Positions 25,391 to 34,640 of a DNA stretch of 64,000 nt are shown in pieces. A model generated the notes under the pieces. It saw only the letters and a program-made list of their open reading frames with translations. It was not told where the DNA came from and did no database searches. The stretch is taken from positions 1-64,000 of the forward strand of contig JAJPJN010000144.1 in the NCBI GenBank assembly GCA_021324185.1, written 5' to 3'. This DNA is from Terriglobia bacterium. Its GTDB lineage: Bacteria; Acidobacteriota; Terriglobia; Bryobacterales; Bryobacteraceae. Numbering within the stretch: the first letter of the stretch is position 1; every line of letters starts with the position of its first letter. A program made the translations under genes and the position numbers.

Positions 25391-28336
25391 TCACGCGGTG
25401 AGAGCAGCCTCTTCGGCAAACTCCCACTCGCGCCAACCACCATCCAGAAGAGGAAAATACAGCCCGAGGGAAATCGGCCCTTGTTCCATACGCGAGATCA
25501 GGGCTGCATAATTTTCAAGCTGGGGACGATATCGACGCTGCTCCTCGTTCAAGAACGTTTCCCGATTTCCACCTTTGTGTTCGCCGGTCTTGTAGTCGAT
25601 GATCCACAACCGTCCATCTGCGTCCCGGAAAATACGATCGATGGCGCCACTGACAAGCTGATCTTTGATACGTCCCGCAATCTGGTACTCGGAACGGGAA
25701 TTCGCGTGCGGCGATAAAATCCAGCGGCCGCGTTCGGTTTCCAAAGCATTCTTCACGGCGGCAACGACTTTCGACACCGCCTTCTTCACGTCATCGCGAG
25801 CAACGCCGAGCAGCAATAACTCGGAGGCGATCATCCTTTCCGATGAGCGCAGACGTTCGGCATTCCACTTTTCAATTCCGTCCGAGCAAATTCGATTCAG
25901 CAGCCGGTGCACGACCGTTCCGGTATAACGCGCGGCGCCTTTGGCCCACTCATAGGTGACATTCTGAGTAGAGGCTGCCGCTTCGCGCAATTCTTGCTGC
26001 CAATCAACAGAACGCTCGAACTGAGGAGCTTGCCAGTGTCGTGGAAGCCGGCGCAGTATGGTTTTGGGCGCCTGTCTCAACTCGGATTTCTGCGCAGTTG
26101 ACGTAGTACGCCGCAGAACCTTTTCGAACTCGCCGCTGACGGAGTCCCAGATTATTTTGAGAAACGTCCCTTCGCCGGCTTTTTGACACTCGCGGCCGTC
26201 TTTTTTACTTTTCGCGCTGCCGAGAAGATAGAGTCTGTTCCTGGCACGCGTGCAGGCCACATAAAAGACGCGTTTGAGCTCATGCTCTTCCTTGGCCTTA
26301 AGGGCATCGCGCACCTCCCGGTATTGCTGGTCTTCCTTTCCTGTTTGCGGCATGGCCGCGATTCTGAGCTGCGGCAGCCCATCTTCGCCGAGTTCTTCGG
26401 TCCAGATCAACAGGTCTTTATCAAGCCGCTGTGTTTTTCTTGAAAGCTGCGGGAGGATGACCGTATCGAATTCGAGCCCCTTGGCCTGGAAGATGGTCAT
26501 CACCTGGACGCAGTTGGGCGCAACGGCAGGCTTGGCATAGAGCTTTTCCAATCGCTTCGCGAGCAGGCCGAAATCCATAGTTGTCCCGCTTTGTTCTTCC
26601 GCTTCGATGAGCCCCAGCACGGTCTCGACATCTTCAAACTCGTTTTTCTGAGGCAACACCGCCGGCCCGCCGAGCGCGATCCAAGCCTCCTCGACCACAT
26701 TCCGCAGCCGTACCCGCCCGGCTTTTTGAACAGCCGCGCTCAAAATTTCCTGGGCTCGCACGGCTCGGAATCGCCCGTCCGGCGATAGCCGCGCGATCAT
26801 CCCGGGGTCCGATATCAAATCAAGTATGGTGCGGTCTGGCTCGCCTTCGGCAAGAGCACACAGATCAGCTACGGTCAAGCCGCACCAGGGCGCGCGCAGG
26901 CAAGCCAGCCAGGAAGCGCGGTCGCTGAGGTGCAGGATGGCGCGCGTTAGCGCGATCACATCGATGACGTGCTGCTGATCAGTCAAGCGATCGATCTCGA
27001 CCGCCTCGTAATCGATGTGCGCCTCGCGCAGCGCCGGCAAAATTTCCGCCAGGTGATTGCGACTGCGCACGAGGATCGCTACGCTTCCTTCCGGCTGCGC
27101 CTGCCGCACCAGATCGACCACCTGTGCAGCCTCCCTGCGGCCATCGTCGTTAACGAAACAACAACATTGCGGCGCATTGCCGCCCGCCGGCCGGTCGGCT
27201 TGCGAGGGCCGAAATCGGACCGCGCCGGCGAAGCGGTCCTCGATCGACATGGCGCGGCCGAATTGTTCCTGCACCCATTCGAGAATCTCCGGCGTACAAC
27301 GAAAATTGGTGGCTAGCGTCACGCGCTCCAGGGAAACCGCGCCCAGCGCCTGTTCATCCCAGCAGCGCAGAAACAGCGCGACCTCGGCCTCGCGAAAGCG
27401 ATAGATGCTCTGCATGGGATCACCCACCAGAAACAATGAATGCTCGTCGCCGGCCGACCACTGTGCCGTGAGCGCCTCCAGCAGATTGTACTGAGCGCGC
27501 GATGTATCCTGAAATTCGTCTACGAGGAGATGCTCGATGCGGTAGTCCAGCCAGTAGAGTAGATCGCTGGGCTTTTCAGGCGAACCGAGCGCATGGATGG
27601 CGGCTTGCGTGATCTCGCTGAAATCGACGACTCGCTGTTCGCGAAAGACCTCCCTGAGGGCCTTGTGCGCTTCGTCTAACAAGCGACGGAAGCGTTTGAC
27701 CAAATCCGGATGCTCACCGGACCGCAAAGACTGCCATTGGTCGCGCTTCTGCAGCATGCGGACGATCTGCTCTTCTAATGCCGGCGCATTGTTGTCGAAA
27801 TAAGTGACTACGGAACGAAACAGTTCCTGGCTATCTTCGTTGCCTTCGGTCAACATGCGCAACGTGCGCCGGGCCGCCATGCGATACAGATCGGCCGCGT
27901 CTTCAAGCACATTCATGTGGCCGCCAAAACCGGATGTCACCGGCATCTGGTGCGTCAGGAACGAGCAGAGCGCATCGATGGTGTAGACCTGCAGACGGCT
28001 CGGATCCATCAGCAGATTCCAGCCCCTGGCGGCATTTCGAGCAAGCGTGTCGAGTGCAAGGCGGCGCGTATGCTGTTCATATTCGTTCTGCACGGCCGCT
28101 CCATTGGCGGCGGCCCTCAGCGCGTCGAAGATGCGGTCCCGCATTTCGGCGGCAGCCTTGCGCGTGAATGTGACCGCCACAACCGATTCGGGACGTTCCA
28201 CCACGGCCAGCAGCCGCAGAAAGCGCTGCGTTAGCAGGCCGGTCTTGCCGCTGCCCGCCGGGGCCTGAACAATGAACGATCGCGAGGGATCAATCGCGCG
28301 CTCGCGCTCGCCTAAATCAATCATCCAGCCGGTCAC
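25391..28336 (-). CDS. addA: AddA-like UvrD/RecB helicase-nuclease
   Basis: A 981-residue DNA repair enzyme. Walker A APAGSGKTG is at residues 25-32; motif Ia is TFTRKAAAEMRDR, the Walker B region VDEFQDTSRAQY, motif III GDPMQSIYRFR, motif V VMTIFQAKGLEFDTV and motif VI VFYVACTRARNRLYLLG. The C-terminal PD-(D/E)xK nuclease is intact (GAIDRIFRDADGRLWIIDYKTG). Such proteins unwind and resect double-strand breaks. GTG at 28336 (or ATG 28324) overlaps the end of the AddB-like gene, so the two are translated together as a heterodimer. Confidence 0.92.
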   Translation of the reverse strand: MTGWMIDLGERERAIDPSRSFIVQAPAGSGKTGLLTQRFLRLLAVVERPESVVAVTFTRKAAAEMRDRIFDALRAAANGAAVQNEYEQHTRRLALDTLARNAARGWNLLMDPSRLQVYTIDALCSFLTHQMPVTSGFGGHMNVLEDAADLYRMAARRTLRMLTEGNEDSQELFRSVVTYFDNNAPALEEQIVRMLQKRDQWQSLRSGEHPDLVKRFRRLLDEAHKALREVFREQRVVDFSEITQAAIHALGSPEKPSDLLYWLDYRIEHLLVDEFQDTSRAQYNLLEALTAQWSAGDEHSLFLVGDPMQSIYRFREAEVALFLRCWDEQALGAVSLERVTLATNFRCTPEILEWVQEQFGRAMSIEDRFAGAVRFRPSQADRPAGGNAPQCCCFVNDDGRREAAQVVDLVRQAQPEGSVAILVRSRNHLAEILPALREAHIDYEAVEIDRLTDQQHVIDVIALTRAILHLSDRASWLACLRAPWCGLTVADLCALAEGEPDRTILDLISDPGMIARLSPDGRFRAVRAQEILSAAVQKAGRVRLRNVVEEAWIALGGPAVLPQKNEFEDVETVLGLIEAEEQSGTTMDFGLLAKRLEKLYAKPAVAPNCVQVMTIFQAKGLEFDTVILPQLSRKTQRLDKDLLIWTEELGEDGLPQLRIAAMPQTGKEDQQYREVRDALKAKEEHELKRVFYVACTRARNRLYLLGSAKSKKDGRECQKAGEGTFLKIIWDSVSGEFEKVLRRTTSTAQKSELRQAPKTILRRLPRHWQAPQFERSVDWQQELREAAASTQNVTYEWAKGAARYTGTVVHRLLNRICSDGIEKWNAERLRSSERMIASELLLLGVARDDVKKAVSKVVAAVKNALETERGRWILSPHANSRSEYQIAGRIKDQLVSGAIDRIFRDADGRLWIIDYKTGEHKGGNRETFLNEEQRRYRPQLENYAALISRMEQGPISLGLYFPLLDGGWREWEFAEEAALTA

Positions 28337-30908
28337 CGTTTCTGCTGCGCCGCGCCTCGTTGATGCGGCACAGTGGTTTCACATCGCAGAAGTCGCAGGC
28401 GTGTGGAAGAGGATCTACTGCGGCCTCGCCCCTGGCAAATGATTCTGCGAGGCGTTCGACCACGGCGATCCGATCTTGCATATATTCGTTCCAATCCAGA
28501 TCTTGAGCCGGCTGCTTTTGGCCGTCCACATGAATCTCGCGAGCATACCCGGCCAATTTCGGCTCACGCGGCTTCAATTGCGCGAAAAACAGGCCGTCCA
28601 CTTCCTCGCGCATCGCCGCCGCATAGGCGAGCAGTTGAGGTTCGTTCGGACGATCACCATTCAGATTTTTTTCCGAAGTGTCACCGCTCTTGTAGTCAAT
28701 CAGCAGGCACCTGCCGTTCTCCAGGCGGTCGATACGGTCGATGCGAATGTCGAGATGCAAACCGGCAATATCCAACCCGCGCTGCTGTTCCGTAATTTCA
28801 ACTTCGAACGGCTTCTTCCGGCGATACTCAATGTCAAGCCACGCCGAGATGACCTCCGCCAGCCTGCTGGTCTCAACGAACGATAACTGTTGATGCAGCG
28901 GACCGCGATCCCGCACCGAAACCGCCGAGTTCACCGCATCATGAATCAGAAACTGCAATTCCAGAGGCTTGATCTGGCGCAGGGCTTCTTGCGTTTTCAG
29001 TTGCTCCCAGATAATGCGCAGCGCCTCGTGGACGAAACTGCCCCGGTCGCGGCTGTCCAAGCCAAATGCTGCATCCTCAGGACAACGCGCATTCAGGCGG
29101 CGAATCGCAAAAGCACGGAAAGGACACTGGGACTGATCTTTGATTAATCCCGTACCGCCGAGTGAACCTCCCGTGTGCCGGTACGGAGGCGCATTCGTGT
29201 CTTCCCGTTGCTCGATGTCTGCTGCGCGGAAAGACTGGAGGGGAGTTCGGCCTTCCCAGGCAATCAACTCGTGCTCTCCTTTAGACAGATAGTTTTGGGC
29301 AGCAGGCAAAATGCGCCATGAATAACTGGCGCAAGCGTCCGCGGCTGCGCTAAAAAGATGCGACAGAACCTGCTGGCGGTTCTCGTGCGCCGAGCGCGCA
29401 GAAACGCCCGGAATGTCACAGGCGCGCTGCAAGCTCAGCGGGATCAGGGGAGAAGTTGAAGCAGTAAAAAAATTGTTTTCTTCCGAGAGGCCTGCAACAA
29501 AAGCGTGATCGAAGCGAAGCCCCGCGGCATCTTGCGCATCGAGCACCTGAATGGGCGACAAAAAATTGCCGGTAACTGAATAGGCTTCGTTCAATATCGA
29601 TTGCAGGTGCGTGAGAGCTTCCTGGTACGTGGCCGCCCGCGAGACCGGCGACAGCGAAGCCAGAACCGAAAGCTTGCTTTTCCACGTCTCGACCAGCTCT
29701 TCTTCTTCGAGGTTGAGAGGTGGAGGTCCGGGCCAGCCGAATGCTTCCAAAAGGTCACTGAAGAATTCGCTCCAAACGGAAAATTCGGCGGTAGCCGGCT
29801 TTTCTTTTAGAACACGCCGCACGCCCCGCAGCACGTCCTGAAATTGCGGGCAGTGCTGAGCTGCATACTCCAGATCGCGCAGATTGACATCGAGCTCGCG
29901 CGGCCGGCGCAGCCGATACTCAGCTAAAGCTCGCTCGCTTCGCTCTTCGGCGGCGCCCTGGATCCAAGGCGAGCGCAGTATGGCGCTACCTTCAGCCACC
30001 GGAATGCGCGGCAAGACGGCGTGTAAGAGCAGCAATGCTCCAGCAATGACGGGATATTCCCGCAGTGGCGGCGCGGCATGCAGATGAAAAACCGATTCAC
30101 CTCTGCGCCCGGATGGATAACAGATCTGGCTGAACATTCGCTCGACGAGATTGCGATGCTTTGCAAGGCCGGGCACAAAAATGCCGGCTGAGCAGCGCGA
30201 ATCGCGCTCGATGACGGCTCTCGCCCATCGTGCTGCGGCTTCTATTTCGAGCGCAAAGTCTTTGTACTCTCGAACGGGAATGTTTGAGGCCGGTTCGAAT
30301 TCTTCAGTGCTCAGTGCGCTCGCAGCCGGACCGAGAACTTCGCGCAACTGCCGCAAGGCCGGCGTCCAATTTGAAAATCCTGCAAACACGACGCGGTTGC
30401 TGCTGCACAACTTGGCACGAATCCAGCCTGGCGCCAGGCGCCACAAATCGGCGCTGCTGATCCAACCTTCCTCATGGCATAGCTTGCGAAACTCGGCGAG
30501 CCAGCTTCGAAACTGCCGGCCGTCCTCATGGTCATCCCAGCTCTCGTTTTCGAGCGGGATGTGCCATTCTGCTATCAGATTTGCAGCGCGGCTCGCCAGT
30601 GCGGCTGTACTTTCGATATCGAACAACGAGGGCGTCTGTTCTTCTATAATGCGCCGCCAAAGCATGTGCTCCTGCGGGCCGGATAATAGCGCCGGAATGT
30701 CTTTTCCGGCATAGCGGGCCTCCTGCCAGCAGGTTTTGAGCCACGCACCGGCATGGTAAACGTTCGGACGATTCCAACTTGTGACACCTTCGTTCAGGCG
30801 TTTGCTGCTGAACTCGTGCGAGGCGGTCTGAGCCAGAAGATAGGAGGGTGCAATGACCGTGCTCCCGGAGCCGAGCATCGGGAGCAGGCCCGGGCAAGCG
30901 AAATGCAT
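28317..30908 (-). CDS. addB: AddB-like PD-(D/E)xK nuclease subunit with iron-sulfur staple
   Basis: An 863-residue protein, partner of the AddA-like helicase. The N-terminal part is an inactivated helicase-like fold without a clear Walker A. The C-terminal nuclease has DIRIDRIDRLENGRCLLIDYKSGD, the PD-(D/E)xK core, flanked by an iron-sulfur staple: one Cys in SQCPFRAFA and three in ACDFCDVKPLCRI. This layout matches AddB and the related DNA-repair proteins often found in Proteobacteria and Acidobacteriota. It begins 11 bp after the stop of the selenoprotein gene. An in-frame ATG at residue 11 is an alternative start. Confidence 0.88.
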   Translation of the reverse strand: MHFACPGLLPMLGSGSTVIAPSYLLAQTASHEFSSKRLNEGVTSWNRPNVYHAGAWLKTCWQEARYAGKDIPALLSGPQEHMLWRRIIEEQTPSLFDIESTAALASRAANLIAEWHIPLENESWDDHEDGRQFRSWLAEFRKLCHEEGWISSADLWRLAPGWIRAKLCSSNRVVFAGFSNWTPALRQLREVLGPAASALSTEEFEPASNIPVREYKDFALEIEAAARWARAVIERDSRCSAGIFVPGLAKHRNLVERMFSQICYPSGRRGESVFHLHAAPPLREYPVIAGALLLLHAVLPRIPVAEGSAILRSPWIQGAAEERSERALAEYRLRRPRELDVNLRDLEYAAQHCPQFQDVLRGVRRVLKEKPATAEFSVWSEFFSDLLEAFGWPGPPPLNLEEEELVETWKSKLSVLASLSPVSRAATYQEALTHLQSILNEAYSVTGNFLSPIQVLDAQDAAGLRFDHAFVAGLSEENNFFTASTSPLIPLSLQRACDIPGVSARSAHENRQQVLSHLFSAAADACASYSWRILPAAQNYLSKGEHELIAWEGRTPLQSFRAADIEQREDTNAPPYRHTGGSLGGTGLIKDQSQCPFRAFAIRRLNARCPEDAAFGLDSRDRGSFVHEALRIIWEQLKTQEALRQIKPLELQFLIHDAVNSAVSVRDRGPLHQQLSFVETSRLAEVISAWLDIEYRRKKPFEVEITEQQRGLDIAGLHLDIRIDRIDRLENGRCLLIDYKSGDTSEKNLNGDRPNEPQLLAYAAAMREEVDGLFFAQLKPREPKLAGYAREIHVDGQKQPAQDLDWNEYMQDRIAVVERLAESFARGEAAVDPLPHACDFCDVKPLCRINEARRSRNGDRLDD

Positions 30909-30919
30909 TTCGAGCTGCT

Positions 30920-31585
30920 TTAAGCTTTATTATCCGCTGTGCGCTCTACTTTCAATTGTTCAAGCTGCGGAATCGTCACTGGTTGTGAGCTGCGGGTGTA
31001 CCCATAAATGGCAGATCGCTTCGCGCCTAGCGCGTGCGCCTCATCGCTCATCGGATGCACGCCGCTGGCGTCGATCCAGCGATTATAAAAATTGAACAGC
31101 GCACAAACGGTAATGGCGTAATAAATCGCTTCATCGCTGTAGCCGGCATCGTGCAGCGCGGCAATATCGGCGGGGCCGATCGTGGGCGACTCGCTATTGA
31201 CTTTTTTGACAAACCGCATCAGCGCCTTTTCCGAGTCGGAAAGAAGCGAGCTTTCGAGGTCTGTCAAGACACTCGTCACCAGCTCTTTGCTGCCGAGCAA
31301 TTCCGCCGCGACCGCGGCGTGCGATTTGGTTCAAAACGGGCAGTGATTCAGGTGCGACGTGTAGGCCGCGATGAGCTCCCGAAAACCCGGTGATAGCGGC
31401 GCCGGTTCGCGCAGTATCTCTTGCGTGAAGCGCTCCAGATGAACGGTGGCCTTCATCTTGTACGAGAACATGTGCAGAATTTGCGGATATTCCGTCATGC
31501 CGGCGCGTTTCATGGCTTCAATAGAGCGCGTGTGATTGTCGTCGCCCTGATGCTGTTGAACGTCTTTGAGAAACATGTCTTTCAT
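30920..31585 (-). CDS. AhpD-like (carboxymuconolactone decarboxylase family) selenoprotein, CxxU, read through UGA
   Basis: Two open frames, 31585-31331 and 31330-30920, are in the same frame and separated only by one TGA (31333-31331). Together they give 221 residues of the peroxidase-related AhpD-like family. The redox motif CxxCxxxH of the family appears here as C82-P-F-U85-T-K-S-H89, with TGA at the second cysteine position. The N-terminal part holds FRELIAAYTSHLNHCPF; the C-terminal part holds HAAVAAELLGSKEL, then ALHDAGYSDEAIYYAITVCA, so family homology continues across the TGA. A SECIS-like hairpin follows, and selD is nearby. It probably reduces peroxides or other oxidants. Automatic callers would split or truncate it. 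Confidence 0.88.
31304..31333 (-). promoter_or_regulatory. Bacterial SECIS-like hairpin directly after the UGA codon
   Basis: After UGA (31333-31331) come 11 bases, then the stem CGCCGC (31319-31314), a four-base loop GGUC (31313-31310) and the exact complement GCGGCG (31309-31304). The loop begins 17 bases after UGA, inside the 16-37 base range accepted for bacterial SECIS elements, and GGUC recalls the apical loop of E. coli fdhF. SelB would bind this loop. Confidence 0.75.
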
Positions 31586-31617
31586 GTGTGCTCCGGGCCG
31601 CGTAAGAGGCGTTGCTG

Positions 31618-32865
31618 TTATGAATTGTACGCCTGCGCAGATTTCTGGCGAGGCGCGCCCAGCGTCAGTTCATTGATCTGGGATTGAAACGGCGTAAGCA
31701 GTCTGAAGCCGGTCTCTGTTACCGCAACCATGTCGCAATGGCGCATGCCGCCATAATCTTCCAGATAGATAGCGGGTTCAACATTGAACACCATTCCAGG
31801 CTGAAGAACGTCTTCTGACTGTGGATGAATGCGCGGCGGCGCATTCGGACTGATCGCCCCAAAACCCACTCCGTGCCCCGTCGAATGCTTAAAGTCGCTG
31901 CCGAAACCGCGTTCCCGCAGAACCGCGCGAGCAGCCCGGTCCACATCGGCTGCCTTCACGCCTGGTGCGATGGTTTTGAGCGCCGCTTCACGCGCCGCAA
32001 ATATGGCTTCGTACATCGCCCGCCGCTTATCATCCAACTCGCCCAGCGAAAACGTCCGCGTGATGTCAGTGCAATAGCCGTTTGCAAAAGAGTTGCAGTG
32101 CACCAAAATCAAATCTCCGGTCTCAATGCGCCTGGTTGAGGAATGCGCAAAAGCGCCAGAGGCCTTGGCCGAATTCGTTCCCGACATCACGAAGACAAAC
32201 GCCTCCGCGCGCTCCACATCCGGGAAGTCTTGCAGGGCGGCAGCAAATAACTTCCGCAATTCAGCAGCGGCTTCGACCTCTGTCAGGCCGCTCCGCAACA
32301 CCTCTGCTGCCCATGCGAAGCCTCGCGCGGCGATCCGGCAGGCCGTCTCGATGCTTCCTATTTCCTCCGCGCTCTTGATGGCGCACAGATTCCGCAGCAA
32401 GTTATCCGCCGGAATAATATTCGCGGACGGCAGCGCCCTTCGGATGATCTCAGGAATTGACCCCTGATAAAGATGCATCGCCGCGTAGGAAGCCGGCTGG
32501 GTATCTGCGCCCAGCTCATATCCGATCCTTGGCTCGGAATTCAGAAGCAGTTTCAGCGTATGGCTTAATGGCTGAACCACGGTTTCCTCGGCTGTCGTGA
32601 TCTTGTCGAGCGAACTCGGTTTGAACGTCTCAATGTTTGTCGCCCGGCTTTTCGCCGCAAATGGCTTCTCGTCTTCCGGAACAATCAGGCAGACCTCGCC
32701 GTTCGAGCGGGCAACCGCCATAGACGTGCCCACAACGGGCCAATACCCCGAGAGGAGCAGAACGTGCTTGGGAAGTGCACATACGAGCCCGTCCAGGGCC
32801 GCCTTTTGCATCTGAGTTGCGATCTGCTGCTTACGATCCGGAATCATACTCGCAGGAATCTCCAT
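31618..32865 (-). CDS. M24 family metallopeptidase (Xaa-Pro aminopeptidase-like)
   Basis: A 415-residue protein with the creatinase N-terminal domain followed by a pita-bread M24 domain. Four of five metal ligands are seen: Asp in GYCTDITRTF, His in HSTGHGVGF, Glu in FNVEPAIY and Glu in VAVTETGFR. The first ligand, normally Asp eleven residues before the TDITRT Asp, is a His here (VHCNSFANGYCTD). His can bind metal, so the protein may still be active with changed preference. It should remove N-terminal residues before proline. It is the first gene of the run leading to the selenoprotein, 32 bp upstream of it. Confidence 0.88.
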   Translation of the reverse strand: MEIPASMIPDRKQQIATQMQKAALDGLVCALPKHVLLLSGYWPVVGTSMAVARSNGEVCLIVPEDEKPFAAKSRATNIETFKPSSLDKITTAEETVVQPLSHTLKLLLNSEPRIGYELGADTQPASYAAMHLYQGSIPEIIRRALPSANIIPADNLLRNLCAIKSAEEIGSIETACRIAARGFAWAAEVLRSGLTEVEAAAELRKLFAAALQDFPDVERAEAFVFVMSGTNSAKASGAFAHSSTRRIETGDLILVHCNSFANGYCTDITRTFSLGELDDKRRAMYEAIFAAREAALKTIAPGVKAADVDRAARAVLRERGFGSDFKHSTGHGVGFGAISPNAPPRIHPQSEDVLQPGMVFNVEPAIYLEDYGGMRHCDMVAVTETGFRLLTPFQSQINELTLGAPRQKSAQAYNS

Positions 32866-32918
32866 AATGAGGATGCGCGGAGAACGTTGCCGTTACACTT
32901 GCGCCACTGTGATTCGGG

Positions 32919-34541
32919 TCATTTCCCGGTTTTGAGGACACGCAGGCCGTCGAACCCGGCTACAGGTTGTCCTAACGAGCCGGCATCGATGGGGCAATCG
33001 GGCCACACGAGGACGTCCGCGATGTGTTCGGACGACAATTGCGCCCGTACGGCGGTAAGCGCCGGAACCGGCTGCTCCGGCCCCTTGAAGCCCGGATTCA
33101 ACCCGCGGGCAACCTCATCGGCATCGTGCTCCGGAACGACCACGCCATCATACGGCTCCTGCAGTAAATAACCGATATAGGCAGATTGAGCCCAGTTTTC
33201 GGAAGAGGCAAACGGTCCGCTCAGTTGCCCACCTTTCTTGAGTGTCTGCGCAAACCCATACAGTGCTAAATTGCGCCGGAAATGTCCACGCAGCGCACCC
33301 AACGGACCTATCGCGAACGACAGGAACAGAATGGCCGCAAACACCGTGTACATTATGCGGGTCGCAGTCGTTTTCTCGAATAGGATTTCGAAAGCGCGGA
33401 ACGCCACCAGCAGAAGTAGCAGTTCCACATACCAGAAATATCTGTCCTCAACGGTGACAAGCACATAACCGGCCGAAAAAATGCAAATCGTGACAACCGG
33501 GTGGGTCCACTCCCAGCGGCTTTTCCTGATTCGCAAACACAACGCTATGTACGCGGTCAGCAGAACCGGCGCAAAGATGCTTTCGCGAAACCAGAAATAG
33601 GCAATGCCATGAAGGTGGAGCGCCACTAGCTTCATTTCGTGGCGCGCGTTTTGAACGATGCTCCAGGGCGGCAGCATTGCGGGTGACGGATTCTGCCAGA
33701 TTGTGATGGCGTGCACGGACGCCGGTGGCATCAGCCCGCGCAATTGCGGATAACCGGCGGATTCGGGGCCAACCAGCCGGTGATTGAATTCACCCGAGGT
33801 GCCGAGCGTCCAAATACCGTACCTGGCATGCAACACAAAAATCCAGAGAGCCGATAGAACGAGGAAGCTGGCCAACCCGCCGCCGAATTGCCGGAGAACT
33901 TCCCGCCGTCTGCTGCGGTCGCACTGGCGCCAATACGCAATAGCGTTGAACACGCAGAAATGGCAAAGGAAGAAAGGGAATCCATAACTTTTCGTATAGA
34001 ACGAGAGCACGCCCAGCACTCCGCAGAGGATGCCGCTGGCTCGCACAGGGTAAGCCGGGTGGAAAATCACCGCTGTATAGAGAAGCAGCAACGCAGTAAA
34101 AAGAAGGTCGGGAGTCTCTGACTCGATCACAAAGGAAAGCAACATCAGCGCTGCCAGCCATAGCACAACCTGCTGCAATAACGGGCTCAGCCGGAACCGG
34201 TTGGATAGCCCATGCAGTGCGTAGAGCGCCATGATGCCTGATCCAATCGCAACTATGCGCACGGCCACCAACCCAGGGATATGCGGGAGCAAAAGAAAAG
34301 CGAGCAACCAGCTATAAAGCGGCCACCAGTAGGCATTAACAGCCTCCTGCCAGTAGCCGCGCGCATATTGGTTCGCGATAGATAAGTAAGAAATGCCATC
34401 GGGGCCCAGTTCGTACCTATAGAACGGTAAAAGCAGCAGGGCAAGCGCTACAAAAGCGGCTATTTGGATTCGCAACATCGGATTGCGGCGCTGCGCAGCA
34501 AGCAATGCATCTCTCTGCGGCATTAAAATCGGTGTGCTCAT
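32919..34541 (-). CDS. GT-C-type integral membrane glycosyltransferase
   Basis: A 540-residue protein with about 11 hydrophobic helices and a short C-terminal soluble tail (KGPEQPVPALTAVRAQLS). The first extra-cytoplasmic loop has YELGPDGISYLSIA, an acidic position typical of lipid-linked sugar-dependent GT-C enzymes (dolichyl-phosphate-mannose type). It probably transfers a sugar from a polyprenyl-phosphate donor on the periplasmic face. The divergent neighbour at 34641 is a polyprenyl-phosphate sugar synthase, a natural donor-making partner. Acceptor unknown. Confidence 0.75.
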   Translation of the reverse strand: MSTPILMPQRDALLAAQRRNPMLRIQIAAFVALALLLLPFYRYELGPDGISYLSIANQYARGYWQEAVNAYWWPLYSWLLAFLLLPHIPGLVAVRIVAIGSGIMALYALHGLSNRFRLSPLLQQVVLWLAALMLLSFVIESETPDLLFTALLLLYTAVIFHPAYPVRASGILCGVLGVLSFYTKSYGFPFFLCHFCVFNAIAYWRQCDRSRRREVLRQFGGGLASFLVLSALWIFVLHARYGIWTLGTSGEFNHRLVGPESAGYPQLRGLMPPASVHAITIWQNPSPAMLPPWSIVQNARHEMKLVALHLHGIAYFWFRESIFAPVLLTAYIALCLRIRKSRWEWTHPVVTICIFSAGYVLVTVEDRYFWYVELLLLLVAFRAFEILFEKTTATRIMYTVFAAILFLSFAIGPLGALRGHFRRNLALYGFAQTLKKGGQLSGPFASSENWAQSAYIGYLLQEPYDGVVVPEHDADEVARGLNPGFKGPEQPVPALTAVRAQLSSEHIADVLVWPDCPIDAGSLGQPVAGFDGLRVLKTGK

Positions 34542-34640
34542 TGTTACACGTGGAGAATTTCCGGAGGACTGCCGATTCGTCTATTTGCGGGCCGAACGTT
34601 ATGATCGGTTAGTCGGTGCTCCGCAGCGTATTTTCATCTG

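Noticed and set aside
30920-31300. Separate gene starting at TTG 31300
   Set aside because: It is the in-frame continuation of the upstream frame past TGA; separate genes would each be half a domain.
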